Source: Sphingomonadaceae bacterium (GTDB lineage: Bacteria > Pseudomonadota > Alphaproteobacteria > Sphingomonadales > Sphingomonadaceae). From it: a stretch of DNA of 5,213 nt. The translations under genes were made by a program, and so were the position numbers. Positions within the stretch are counted from its first letter, which is position 1. Each line of letters starts with the position of its first letter. This document shows positions 1 to 5,213 of this stretch, one piece after another. The notes beneath the pieces are model-generated. The model worked only from the letters and a program-made list of their open reading frames with translations. It made no database searches and was not told where the DNA came from. Location: the NCBI GenBank assembly GCA_019239785.1, contig JAFAZM010000004.1, forward strand, positions 1-5,213, read 5' to 3'.

Positions 1-39
1 TTGTGGTCGCGGCTGCTCGCCTTGGTCTGGCAGGGGTGA
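1..39 (+). CDS. C-terminal tail of an unknown upstream gene (partial)
   Basis: Frame 1 is open from the window edge and reads LWSRLLALVWQG before a TGA at 37-39. That TGA overlaps the GTG at 36-38, which is the best start for the acetyltransferase behind it, giving the GTGA overlap typical of translationally coupled genes. The tail is hydrophobic and rich in Leu and Trp, but 12 residues are too few to name a family. The call rests only on the overlap geometry and could be chance. Confidence 0.4.
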   Translation: MWSRLLALVWQG

Positions 40-614
40 GGATCAGGCGCGTCACCGCGGACGACGCGGCGGCGATCGCCACGATCTACGCGCCTTATGT
101 GCGCACGACCGCCGTCTCCTTCGAGCTGGAGGCGCCGGACATCGCCGAGATCGCGGCGCGGATCGCGTCGGGCGGCGATCTCTACCCCTGGCTGGTCGCC
201 TGCGACGATCGGGGCGGCCTGCTCGGCTATGCCTATGCCGCCGCCTTCCGCAGCCGCCCGGCCTATCGCTTCGCGGTCGAGACCACCGTCTATGTCGCCG
301 AAGGCGCGCACCGGCGCGGCATCGGCGGCGCGCTCTATCGCGCCCTGCTCCCCGTCCTGGAGGCGCAGGGCTACACCCAGGCGATCGGCGCGATCACCGT
401 CCCCAATGACGCCAGCATCCGCCTGCACGAAGCTTTCGGCTTCGTCCGCGCAGGAACCTACGAGCAGGTCGGCTACAAGCTCGGCGAATGGCGCAGCGTC
501 GGCCTCTGGCAACGCCCGCTGGCGCCGATGCAGGCGGAGCCGGAGGAGCCGCGGCCGGTCTCGGCAGTGTGGCGGTTACCGGAGAGTCATCCCGGCGAAG
601 GCCGGGACCCATGA
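36..614 (+). CDS. GNAT N-acetyltransferase, phosphinothricin acetyltransferase/MnaT-like
   Basis: Predicted cytoplasmic acetyl-CoA-dependent N-acetyltransferase of 192 residues. The order of motifs is that of the PAT/MnaT branch of GNAT: RIRRVTADD at the start, IYAPYVRTTAVSFE, YPWLVA near residue 50, VETTVYV at 81-87, the acetyl-CoA pyrophosphate loop RRGIGG at 93-98, NDASIRLHEAFGF at 124-136, and a closing GLWQRPL ending at about 162. Relatives acetylate the amino group of phosphinothricin, methionine sulfoximine/sulfone or related amino acids; the substrate here cannot be fixed from sequence. I chose the GTG at 36 because it gives the usual family N-terminus and overlaps the upstream stop codon; a GTG at 3 would add 11 residues. 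The protein runs about 30 residues past the normal family end, and its last nine residues and stop codon are encoded by an intergenic repeat. Confidence 0.88.
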   Translation: MRIRRVTADDAAAIATIYAPYVRTTAVSFELEAPDIAEIAARIASGGDLYPWLVACDDRGGLLGYAYAAAFRSRPAYRFAVETTVYVAEGAHRRGIGGALYRALLPVLEAQGYTQAIGAITVPNDASIRLHEAFGFVRAGTYEQVGYKLGEWRSVGLWQRPLAPMQAEPEEPRPVSAVWRLPESHPGEGRDP

Positions 615-700
615 ACTCGGTGCCTGCGGATACGGCGACGAAGCCGGCGACCTCCTGTCCAGCCTAGTGGTCATGGGCCCCGGCCTTCGCCCGGGTGACT
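585..700. repeat. Inverted repeat pair 1, GTCATCCCGGC type, between convergent genes
   Basis: Two 28-base arms, 585-612 and 673-700, are inverted copies differing at 3 positions and separated by 60 bases. The left arm forms its own hairpin with a 7-bp stem (TCCCGGC/GCCGGGA) and GAAG loop at 590-607. The right arm keeps the same fold with one G-G mismatch. The element bridges the 3' ends of the acetyltransferase and the TRIC gene, where it could act as a two-way transcript end or RNA-stabilising structure. There is no T-tract after either arm, so it is not a canonical intrinsic terminator. The 60-base interior and the remaining 24 bases before the TRIC stop (701-724) show nothing else I can support. 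Confidence 0.85.
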
Positions 701-724
701 CTGGGTTTCCAAATCGCTCCGCAA

Positions 725-1357
725 TCACCGCGAATAAGCCGGGAGCGACCAGCCGCGCAGGATCGCCACGGCGCGCAGTGCGAAGCCGGCGGCGAAGGCG
801 AGGAGGCCGGCGGCGTCGCTCGGCAGGCCGGCATAAGTGAGGCCGACCTGGAGCGAAGCCGAGAGCGCGGCGGCGGTGACGTAGAGCTCGGGGCGCAGCA
901 GGATCGACGGCTCGCCGGCGAGGACGTCGCGGATGATGCCGCCGGCGCAGCCGGTGAGCACGCCCATTGCCATTGCAGGCAGCGGTGCCAGGCCGAAGGC
1001 GAGCGCCTTGGCCGCGCCGTACGCGGAGAAGGCGGCAAGGCCGGCCGCATCGAACCAGAGCAGGCTGCGCCGCGGCCAGAGCCGCGCCGAGAGCAGCCAG
1101 ACCAGCACCGAGGCGCCGAGGCAGATCACAAGGGTCGCATTCTGGTGCACCCAGAAGACCGGCGCGCCGATCAGGAGATCGCGCACGGTGCCGCCGCCGA
1201 CGCCGGTCACCACCGCGAAGAAGGCGAAGGTGACGAAGGTCTGCTTCTTCTCCGCGGCGAGCATCGCGCCCGAGGCGGCGAAGACCGCGATGCCGGCATA
1301 GTTCAGCCAGTCGAGCACCGGGCCGAGCGCGGCCGGAAGATGGGGCACGGGCGCCAT
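725..1357 (-). CDS. TRIC-type cation channel family membrane protein (UPF0126/YicG-like)
   Basis: Predicted inner-membrane protein of 210 residues with about seven hydrophobic helices. It consists of two tandem homologous halves. Each begins with a D/N-x-x-G helix (LNYAGIAVFAASGA at 18-31; FDAAGLAAFSAYGA at 102-115) and contains a glycine-rich helix ending in an RD pair (GVGGGTVRDLL at 52-62; GCAGGIIRDVL at 136-146). This duplicated pattern and length define the UPF0126 family, whose bacterial and archaeal members are homologous to animal trimeric intracellular cation channels and conduct monovalent cations in studied cases. The physiological role of most bacterial members is unclear. The ATG at 1355-1357 has an AAAGG site 7 bases upstream (1365-1369). 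The gap to the upstream secreted-protein gene is 44 bp, which suggests co-transcription. The 3' end faces the acetyltransferase gene across repeat pair 1. Confidence 0.9.
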   Translation of the reverse strand: MAPVPHLPAALGPVLDWLNYAGIAVFAASGAMLAAEKKQTFVTFAFFAVVTGVGGGTVRDLLIGAPVFWVHQNATLVICLGASVLVWLLSARLWPRRSLLWFDAAGLAAFSAYGAAKALAFGLAPLPAMAMGVLTGCAGGIIRDVLAGEPSILLRPELYVTAAALSASLQVGLTYAGLPSDAAGLLAFAAGFALRAVAILRGWSLPAYSR

Positions 1358-1401
1358 TCGGGCGCCTTTACGTCAATCGGGCGGGCGCGGGAATGCGGCC
1401 C

Positions 1402-2298
1402 TCAGGGGTGCTGGGCGGGATCAGCGCTACGCTCCAGCGTCCGGCGCATTCCCGACTGGATCTCGCCCCGCTGGCCGGGCGCATGGATGCTGACGTTGCT
1501 GGCATAAAGCGAGCCGAGGAACGCGAGGTCCCAGGCGGTCAGGGTGATCGGCACCTCGCCGCCCATCGGGACGTCGAGCGCGGTGAGGATGGTCGGGAGG
1601 TTGCGGTCGCCGAGGCGCGCCGGGTCGGCGCCGCTGAAGACCCGCATCGCCGCATAATCCGCCAGCTGGGTGACGGTCAGCCCCTCGACCGCTCGCCGCT
1701 CCACGACCAGCACCGAGCCGACATATTCGGGGTGCGCGAGGTCGGTGAGGCGCGAGCTGCCGCGCGTGGTGCGGTTGACGACGACGTCGTCCACATTGGG
1801 CGTCATCTGCCGGCCATCCGCGTCGACGATGCCGCTGAGATGCCACAAAGCGGTCGGCGCCGGGCTCGCCATGATCCGTCGCAGGTCGTCCTGATTGAGG
1901 TCGCCGAGATAGGTGGGATAGCGCCGGATCAGTTGCTCGATCAGCCGCCCTTTGTCGGCAGTGACGAGGACGAGCACGTTGGCCATGCAGCGCGGCCGCC
2001 CGATCGGCACGCGGGCCGCCGCGCCGACCGCGCGCATCCGGGCGACCACGAAGTCGCGCTGCGCCGGCGGCAGGCCGAGCACGGCCGGGCAGGCGTCGTG
2101 CTCGAAGCGGCGGATATGACCGTTGGCCGGCGCCGGCGGCAGCGCGCCGACCAGCTCGTTTATCTCGCTGTCCCGGTCCCGATGTCCCTCGACGACGATC
2201 GGCGCCTGTTCGGTCGGGGTGCTGGGAGGCTGCGCGGCGAGTGGCGGACAAAGCCAGGCCGCCAAGGACCCGAGGAGAATATATGCCCAGCGCCGCAT
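1402..2298 (-). CDS. Secreted conserved protein of unknown function
   Basis: I do not recognise a named domain. The 298-residue product begins MRRWAYILLGSLAAW, a standard Sec signal peptide with likely cleavage near LAA-QPP (after residue 22), followed by a Pro-rich linker. Cys17 is in the signal and is not in a lipobox, so a lipoprotein is unlikely. The mature part holds exactly two cysteines, Cys70 (HDACPAVLGL) and Cys104 (GRPRCMANV), a candidate disulfide. Other blocks are VLVLVTADKGRLIEQL (107-122), VVVERRAVEGL-TVTQLADYAAMR (197-219) and PTILTALD-VPMG-ITLTAWDLAFLGSLYAS (235-267). I believe similar proteins are common in sphingomonads, but this is from memory. I chose the ATG at 2296-2298 over one 30 codons upstream because it alone gives a signal peptide and a well-spaced GGGAG site. 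The gene lies 61 bp after the GH16 gene and 44 bp before the TRIC gene. Confidence 0.82.
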   Translation of the reverse strand: MRRWAYILLGSLAAWLCPPLAAQPPSTPTEQAPIVVEGHRDRDSEINELVGALPPAPANGHIRRFEHDACPAVLGLPPAQRDFVVARMRAVGAAARVPIGRPRCMANVLVLVTADKGRLIEQLIRRYPTYLGDLNQDDLRRIMASPAPTALWHLSGIVDADGRQMTPNVDDVVVNRTTRGSSRLTDLAHPEYVGSVLVVERRAVEGLTVTQLADYAAMRVFSGADPARLGDRNLPTILTALDVPMGGEVPITLTAWDLAFLGSLYASNVSIHAPGQRGEIQSGMRRTLERSADPAQHP

Positions 2299-2305
2299 CG
2301 ACCGG

Positions 2306-2310
2306 CTCCC
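2306..2310 (-). promoter_or_regulatory. Ribosome binding site GGGAG of the secreted unknown protein
   Basis: On the minus strand GGGAG is followed by 7 bases and then the ATG at 2296-2298. It supports the internal start, because starting at 2388 would place an Arg-rich, unlikely sequence ahead of the signal peptide and would overlap the end of the GH16 gene. Confidence 0.7.
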
Positions 2311-2325
2311 AGATGAGAGTGAGAA

Positions 2326-2352
2326 ATTAAACCTCACGCGCCCCGGTGGCAA
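2326..2352 (-). promoter_or_regulatory. Candidate weak sigma-70-type promoter between GH16 and the secreted unknown gene
   Basis: On the minus strand TTGCCA (2347-2352; one change from TTGACA) is followed after 15 bases by TTTAAT (2326-2331; one change from TATAAT) within a short AT-rich patch that stands out from the GC-rich surroundings. A start near 2318 would leave a leader of about 20 bases with the GGGAG site. The 15-base spacing is short of the usual 17, so this is a candidate only; the gene may instead be read from upstream. Confidence 0.3.
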
Positions 2353-2359
2353 TCGCCGG

Positions 2360-3205
2360 TTAGCGCGCCGCCTGCCAGACGCGGACATAGTCCACCTCCA
2401 TCCGCTGCGGCAGCGCGGCGTCGTCCATGCCGCGCGCCGCCGCCCAGGAGCCGCCCATGGCGAGGTTCAGGATCAGGTGGAAGGGCGCGTCGAACGGCCA
2501 GGCGCCGCGGCCGCCGGGCTGGTCGTTGCGCACGCGCATATAGGCATGGCCGTCGACGCCGATCGTGATCGAATCGGGCCGCCAGTCGAGCTGGTAGTCG
2601 TGGAAGCCGCCGCAGGCGCCGGGCAGCGGCATCGCCGCGCCGCGCTGGGTGCCGCGCGTGTGGACGAAGAGCGCGCTGTGCACGGTCGCATGGACCACCT
2701 CCGGCTCGGAGCCGACCATCTCCATCACGTCGACCTCGCCCCCGTCGGGCCAGCCGCCGGTCTCGGGCAGCAGCCAGATCGCCGGCCAGGTGCCGCGGGC
2801 GCAGGGCAATTTCGCGCGCACCTCGATGAAGCCGTAAGTCCAAGCTTCATGGCCGCGGGTGAGGATGCGGCCGGAGGTATAATGCTGGCCGCCCCAATCG
2901 GGATAGCGGGCCGGGTCCAGATCCTCACGCCGCGCCTCGATGATCAGATGGCCGTTCTCGACGCGGACATTCTCCGGCCGGTTCGCGGCATAATATTGCA
3001 GCTCTCCATTGTACCAGCCCTGCCGGTTGCGGGCGGTGTCGTAGGACCAGCGGGCGGGATCGAGCCTGTTACCGTCGAACTCGTCGGACCAGACCAGGCG
3101 CTCGGCGGCGGGGCGGACCATGGGTTCGTCGATCGTGTAATTGTTCGCCACCGGGGCGGCGGCCTGTGCGAGGAGCAGAGCGAAGAGGAAGCCGGGAGAC
3201 GCCAT
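2360..3205 (-). CDS. Secreted glycoside hydrolase family 16, probable endo-beta-1,3(4)-glucanase
   Basis: A 281-residue single-domain GH16 enzyme predicted to cut beta-1,3 or mixed beta-1,3/1,4 glucans with retention of configuration. A hydrophobic N-terminus (FLFALLLAQAAA at 6-17) is a probable signal peptide, although its n-region has no Lys or Arg. The catalytic motif ExDxxE is intact in GGEVDVMEMVG: Glu157 is the expected nucleophile, Asp159 the helper and Glu162 the acid/base. Supporting family blocks are VWSDEFDG (38-45), HYTSGRI, YGFIEVRAKLP (124-134), GTWPAIWLLPETGGWPDGG (138-156), FHDYQLDWRPD (201-211), NLAMGGSWA (247-255) and the final beta-strand MEVDYVRVW (269-277). Laminarinase-like members share these. 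No carbohydrate-binding module is attached. The start at 3205 is the only start codon before the upstream lpdA stop in this frame. The substrate is inferred from the family. Confidence 0.92.
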   Translation of the reverse strand: MASPGFLFALLLAQAAAPVANNYTIDEPMVRPAAERLVWSDEFDGNRLDPARWSYDTARNRQGWYNGELQYYAANRPENVRVENGHLIIEARREDLDPARYPDWGGQHYTSGRILTRGHEAWTYGFIEVRAKLPCARGTWPAIWLLPETGGWPDGGEVDVMEMVGSEPEVVHATVHSALFVHTRGTQRGAAMPLPGACGGFHDYQLDWRPDSITIGVDGHAYMRVRNDQPGGRGAWPFDAPFHLILNLAMGGSWAAARGMDDAALPQRMEVDYVRVWQAAR

Positions 3206-3206
3206 G

Positions 3207-3215
3207 CTCCTCTCT
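3207..3215 (-). promoter_or_regulatory. Ribosome binding site of GH16 with very short spacing
   Basis: The minus strand reads AGAGAGGAG, then a single base, then the ATG at 3203-3205. AGGAG is a strong Shine-Dalgarno core, but only 1 base separates it from the start codon, where 5-9 is usual; the AGAG part at 3212-3215 may pair instead. One base further upstream (3217) the inverted repeat begins, so a folded RNA would stack directly against this site. Confidence 0.55.
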
Positions 3216-3216
3216 A

Positions 3217-3306
3217 CGTCATTCCCGCGAAAGCGGGAATCCAGCTTCTTCTTCCTTACTCGACGGCCGGAAAGGCAGATGGATTCCCGCTTCCGCGGGA
3301 ATGACG
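3217..3306. repeat. Inverted repeat pair 2, GTCATTCCCGC type, between lpdA and GH16
   Basis: Arms at 3217-3243 and 3280-3306 are inverted 27-base copies with one difference, separated by 36 bases. In the minus-strand transcript the difference is a G-U pair, so all 27 positions can pair. Each arm also folds alone into a perfect 8-bp stem (ATTCCCGC/GCGGGAAT) with a four-base loop; written in the GTCATT orientation the loops are GAAA and GGAA. The pair occupies 90 of the 126 bases between the lpdA stop and the GH16 start, leaving 25 bases on one side and 11 on the other. No U-run follows the hairpin, so it is not a canonical intrinsic terminator. Confidence 0.93.
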
Positions 3307-3331
3307 GTTGGGGCGCGCTCCGCGGCCTGGG

Positions 3332-4729
3332 CTAGATGTGGATCGGCTTGCCCGTCACCGCCATCGCCGCTTCCTTCACCGCCTCGCTGTGCGTCGGGTG
3401 GGCGTGGCAGGTGTAGGCGATGTCCTCGCTGGTCGCGCCGAACTCCATCGCCAGCGCGGCTTCGGCGATCATCGTGCCGGCGACCGAGGCGATGATCCAG
3501 ACGCCGAGCACCCGGTCCGACTTGGCGTCGGCGACGATCTTGACGAAGCCGTCGCTCTCGCGGTTGGTCTTGGCCCGGCTGTTCGCCATCATCGGGAACT
3601 TGCCGACCTTCACCTCGTGGCCGGCCGCCTTGGCATCCTCCTCGGTCAGGCCGACCCCGGCGATCTCCGGCATCGTATAGACCACGCTCGGGATCACCTC
3701 GTGGTTCACGATGCCGATCTGGCCGGCGAGGATCTCGGCGACCGCGATCCCCTCGTCCTCCGCCTTGTGGGCGAGCATCGGCCCGGGCGTGACGTCGCCG
3801 ATCGCATAGATGCCGTCGACCGCGGTCCGGAAATCGTGGTCGACCTCGATCTGGCCTCTTTTGTTGGTCTCGAGCCCGGCCCTGGCGAGGTCGAGCCCGT
3901 CGGTGTTCGGGCGCCGGCCGATCGAGACCAGGACGACGTCCGCCTCGATCGTCGAGGCTTCGCCGCCGGCTGCAGGCTCGACATTGAGCTTGACGCCCTT
4001 CTTGCCGCTCTTCGCCCCGGTGACCTTGGTCGAGGTGCGGATCTCGAAACCCTGCTTCTTGAACAATTTCGCCGCTTCCTTGCGGACCTCGCCGTCCATG
4101 CCGGGCAGGATCTGGTCCAGGAACTCGACGACGATCACCTTGGCGCCGAGCCGCCGCCAGACCGAGCCGAGCTCGAGCCCGATCACGCCGCCGCCGACCA
4201 CCACCATCGTCTCCGGCACCTTGTCGAGCTCCAGTGCCGAGGTGGAATCCAGGATCCGCTCATGGTCGATCTCGACGCCCGGCAGCGGGGTGACGCTGGA
4301 GCCGGTGGCGATCACGAAATGCTTCGCTTTGTAGCTCTTGCCGGCGACGTCGATCGCATCCTTTGCGGTGAACCTGGCATGGCCCTTCAGCCATTCGACC
4401 TTGTTCTTGCGGAACAGGAATTCGATGCCGCCGGTGAGGCCCTTGATCGCCTCCAGCCGCGTGCCGTGCATCGCCCCGAGGTCAAGCTCCAGCCCGGAGG
4501 TCTTCACCCCCCATTTGGCGAGCGCGCCCGAATGCGCCTCCTCGTACAGCTCGGAGGCATGGAGCAGGGCCTTGGAGGGGATGCAGCCGACGTTGAGGCA
4601 GGTGCCGCCGAGCGTCTCGCGGCTCTCGACGCAGGCCGTCTTCAGCCCGAGCTGCGCCGCCCGGATCGCGGCGACATAGCCGCCCGGCCCCGAGCCGATC
4701 ACGATCACGTCGAAGTCAGTCTCTGCCAT
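3332..4729 (-). CDS. lpdA: Dihydrolipoamide dehydrogenase (E3)
   Basis: FAD-dependent flavoprotein of 465 residues that reoxidises dihydrolipoyl groups on E2 and passes electrons to NAD+. Domains are in standard order: FAD-binding GSGPGG at 12-17; redox disulfide CLNVGC with Cys44 and Cys49; NAD-binding GGGVIG at 179-184; second FAD contact YAIGDV at 308-313; and the dimerisation domain ending in HAHPTHSE, where His444 and Glu449 form the catalytic pair. Length is normal and all key residues are present. The ATG at 4727-4729 has AAAGGA 8 bases upstream. Its position just after the E2 gene indicates it serves the 2-oxoglutarate dehydrogenase complex, though E3 is often shared with other 2-oxoacid dehydrogenases. 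The 71-bp gap to the E2 gene is mostly repeat pair 3, so expression relative to E2 could be tuned there. Confidence 0.97.
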   Translation of the reverse strand: MAETDFDVIVIGSGPGGYVAAIRAAQLGLKTACVESRETLGGTCLNVGCIPSKALLHASELYEEAHSGALAKWGVKTSGLELDLGAMHGTRLEAIKGLTGGIEFLFRKNKVEWLKGHARFTAKDAIDVAGKSYKAKHFVIATGSSVTPLPGVEIDHERILDSTSALELDKVPETMVVVGGGVIGLELGSVWRRLGAKVIVVEFLDQILPGMDGEVRKEAAKLFKKQGFEIRTSTKVTGAKSGKKGVKLNVEPAAGGEASTIEADVVLVSIGRRPNTDGLDLARAGLETNKRGQIEVDHDFRTAVDGIYAIGDVTPGPMLAHKAEDEGIAVAEILAGQIGIVNHEVIPSVVYTMPEIAGVGLTEEDAKAAGHEVKVGKFPMMANSRAKTNRESDGFVKIVADAKSDRVLGVWIIASVAGTMIAEAALAMEFGATSEDIAYTCHAHPTHSEAVKEAAMAVTGKPIHI

Positions 4730-4737
4730 TCCATCTT

Positions 4738-4743
4738 TCCTTT
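4738..4743 (-). promoter_or_regulatory. Ribosome binding site AAAGGA of lpdA
   Basis: On the minus strand AAAGGA precedes the lpdA ATG by 8 bases. It begins exactly where repeat pair 3 ends (4744), so lpdA has its own complete initiation site in the 14 bases left free of repeat. Confidence 0.7.
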
Positions 4744-4800
4744 CGTCACCCCCGCGAAGGCGGGGGTCCCGCTTGGATTCCCGCTTTCGCGGGAATGACG
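4744..4800. repeat. Inverted repeat pair 3, hybrid of two subtypes, between sucB and lpdA
   Basis: Arms at 4744-4770 and 4774-4800 are inverted copies matching at 21 of 27 positions with only 3 bases between them. The right arm is, in reverse complement, identical over all 27 bases to the arm at 3217-3243. The left arm is a different subtype with stem ACCCCCGC/GCGGGGGT and a GAAG loop. Two of the differences between arms are paired C-G for T-A changes that preserve the 8-bp stem. Because the central spacer is so short and the arms diverge, two separate hairpins look more likely than one long one. The right arm touches the sucB stop codon (4801-4803). There is no U-tract. Confidence 0.92.

Positions 4801-5213
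<413 letters not shown>

Noticed and set aside
1370..1380. TTGACG on the minus strand upstream of the TRIC gene as a -35 box
   Set aside because: It lies so close to the ATG that the -10 and start site would fall at or inside the gene, and no -10-like sequence follows.
695..1507. A long plus-strand open frame opposite the TRIC gene
   Set aside because: It is low-complexity and Arg/Glu/Gly-rich, spans a gene boundary on the other strand and starts inside a repeat arm. It is a shadow of the real gene.
1393..2316. A 307-codon plus-strand open frame opposite the secreted unknown protein
   Set aside because: The minus-strand frame has a signal peptide, ribosome binding site and natural composition; the plus-strand product is Arg/Asp-rich with no domain.
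2123..3304. A 393-codon plus-strand open frame opposite GH16
   Set aside because: It runs antisense to an intact GH16 and ends by translating repeat pair 2 (YVIPAKAGIQ), a well-known artefact of these repeats.
3141..3335. Small plus-strand frames reading SFPRKRESS or HSRESGNPASS
   Set aside because: These are translations of the intergenic repeat in its different frames and often appear as false small proteins.
4703..4734. A nine-codon upstream reading frame (ATG at 4734-4732) overlapping the lpdA start out of frame
   Set aside because: It is short, has poor ribosome binding site spacing relative to the lpdA ATG, and is easily explained by chance.
3308..4798. A 496-codon open frame on the plus strand covering all of lpdA
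   Set aside because: It is antisense to a complete, motif-perfect lpdA. Its product is Asp/Arg/His-rich with no recognisable domain, as expected from the complement of GC-rich codons, and it ends in the translated repeat.
585..4800. The repeats considered as a CRISPR array or as intrinsic terminators
   Set aside because: The copies are inverted pairs separated by genes, with no regular spacers or cas genes, and no T-tract follows any hairpin on the relevant strand.

Overview
This is a GC-rich, tightly packed chromosomal window of the kind seen in Alphaproteobacteria. The dihydrolipoamide dehydrogenase C-terminus, the E2-then-E3 gene order and the abundant intergenic GTCATTCCCGC-type repeats together suggest a sphingomonad (Sphingomonas or a close relative). 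That placement is by recognition, not by search.

Layout: at the left edge the last 12 codons of an unknown plus-strand gene appear to overlap, through a GTGA junction, the start of a GNAT acetyltransferase of the phosphinothricin acetyltransferase/MnaT type (36-614). All other genes lie on the minus strand. In transcription order they are: the C-terminal part of the 2-oxoglutarate dehydrogenase E2 gene (sucB/odhB, 5213-4801, cut by the window edge); the E3 gene lpdA (4729-3332); a secreted glycoside hydrolase family 16 enzyme (3205-2360); a secreted conserved protein of unknown function (2298-1402); and a seven-helix TRIC/UPF0126 (YicG-like) membrane protein (1357-725), which converges on the GNAT gene.

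How they work together: sucB and lpdA encode two of the three subunits of the 2-oxoglutarate dehydrogenase complex of the TCA cycle, and sucA is expected just beyond the right edge. The GH16 enzyme, the unknown secreted protein and the TRIC protein are co-directional with gaps of 61 and 44 bp and could be co-transcribed, but no shared pathway is evident.

The most notable structure is intergenic. Three inverted pairs of a roughly 27-bp hairpin repeat sit at 585-700, 3217-3306 and 4744-4800 and fill most of the three largest spacers. Each arm is itself a short hairpin with a four-base loop, and differences between copies include compensatory base-pair changes. One pair supplies the stop codon and last nine codons of the GNAT gene, one abuts the sucB stop codon, and one lies just upstream of the GH16 ribosome binding site. 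I see no CRISPR array, RNA gene, transposase or phage gene. No gap between genes exceeds 300 bases. I found no convincing evidence of an undescribed multi-gene system; the repeats and the unknown secreted protein are the parts worth following up.
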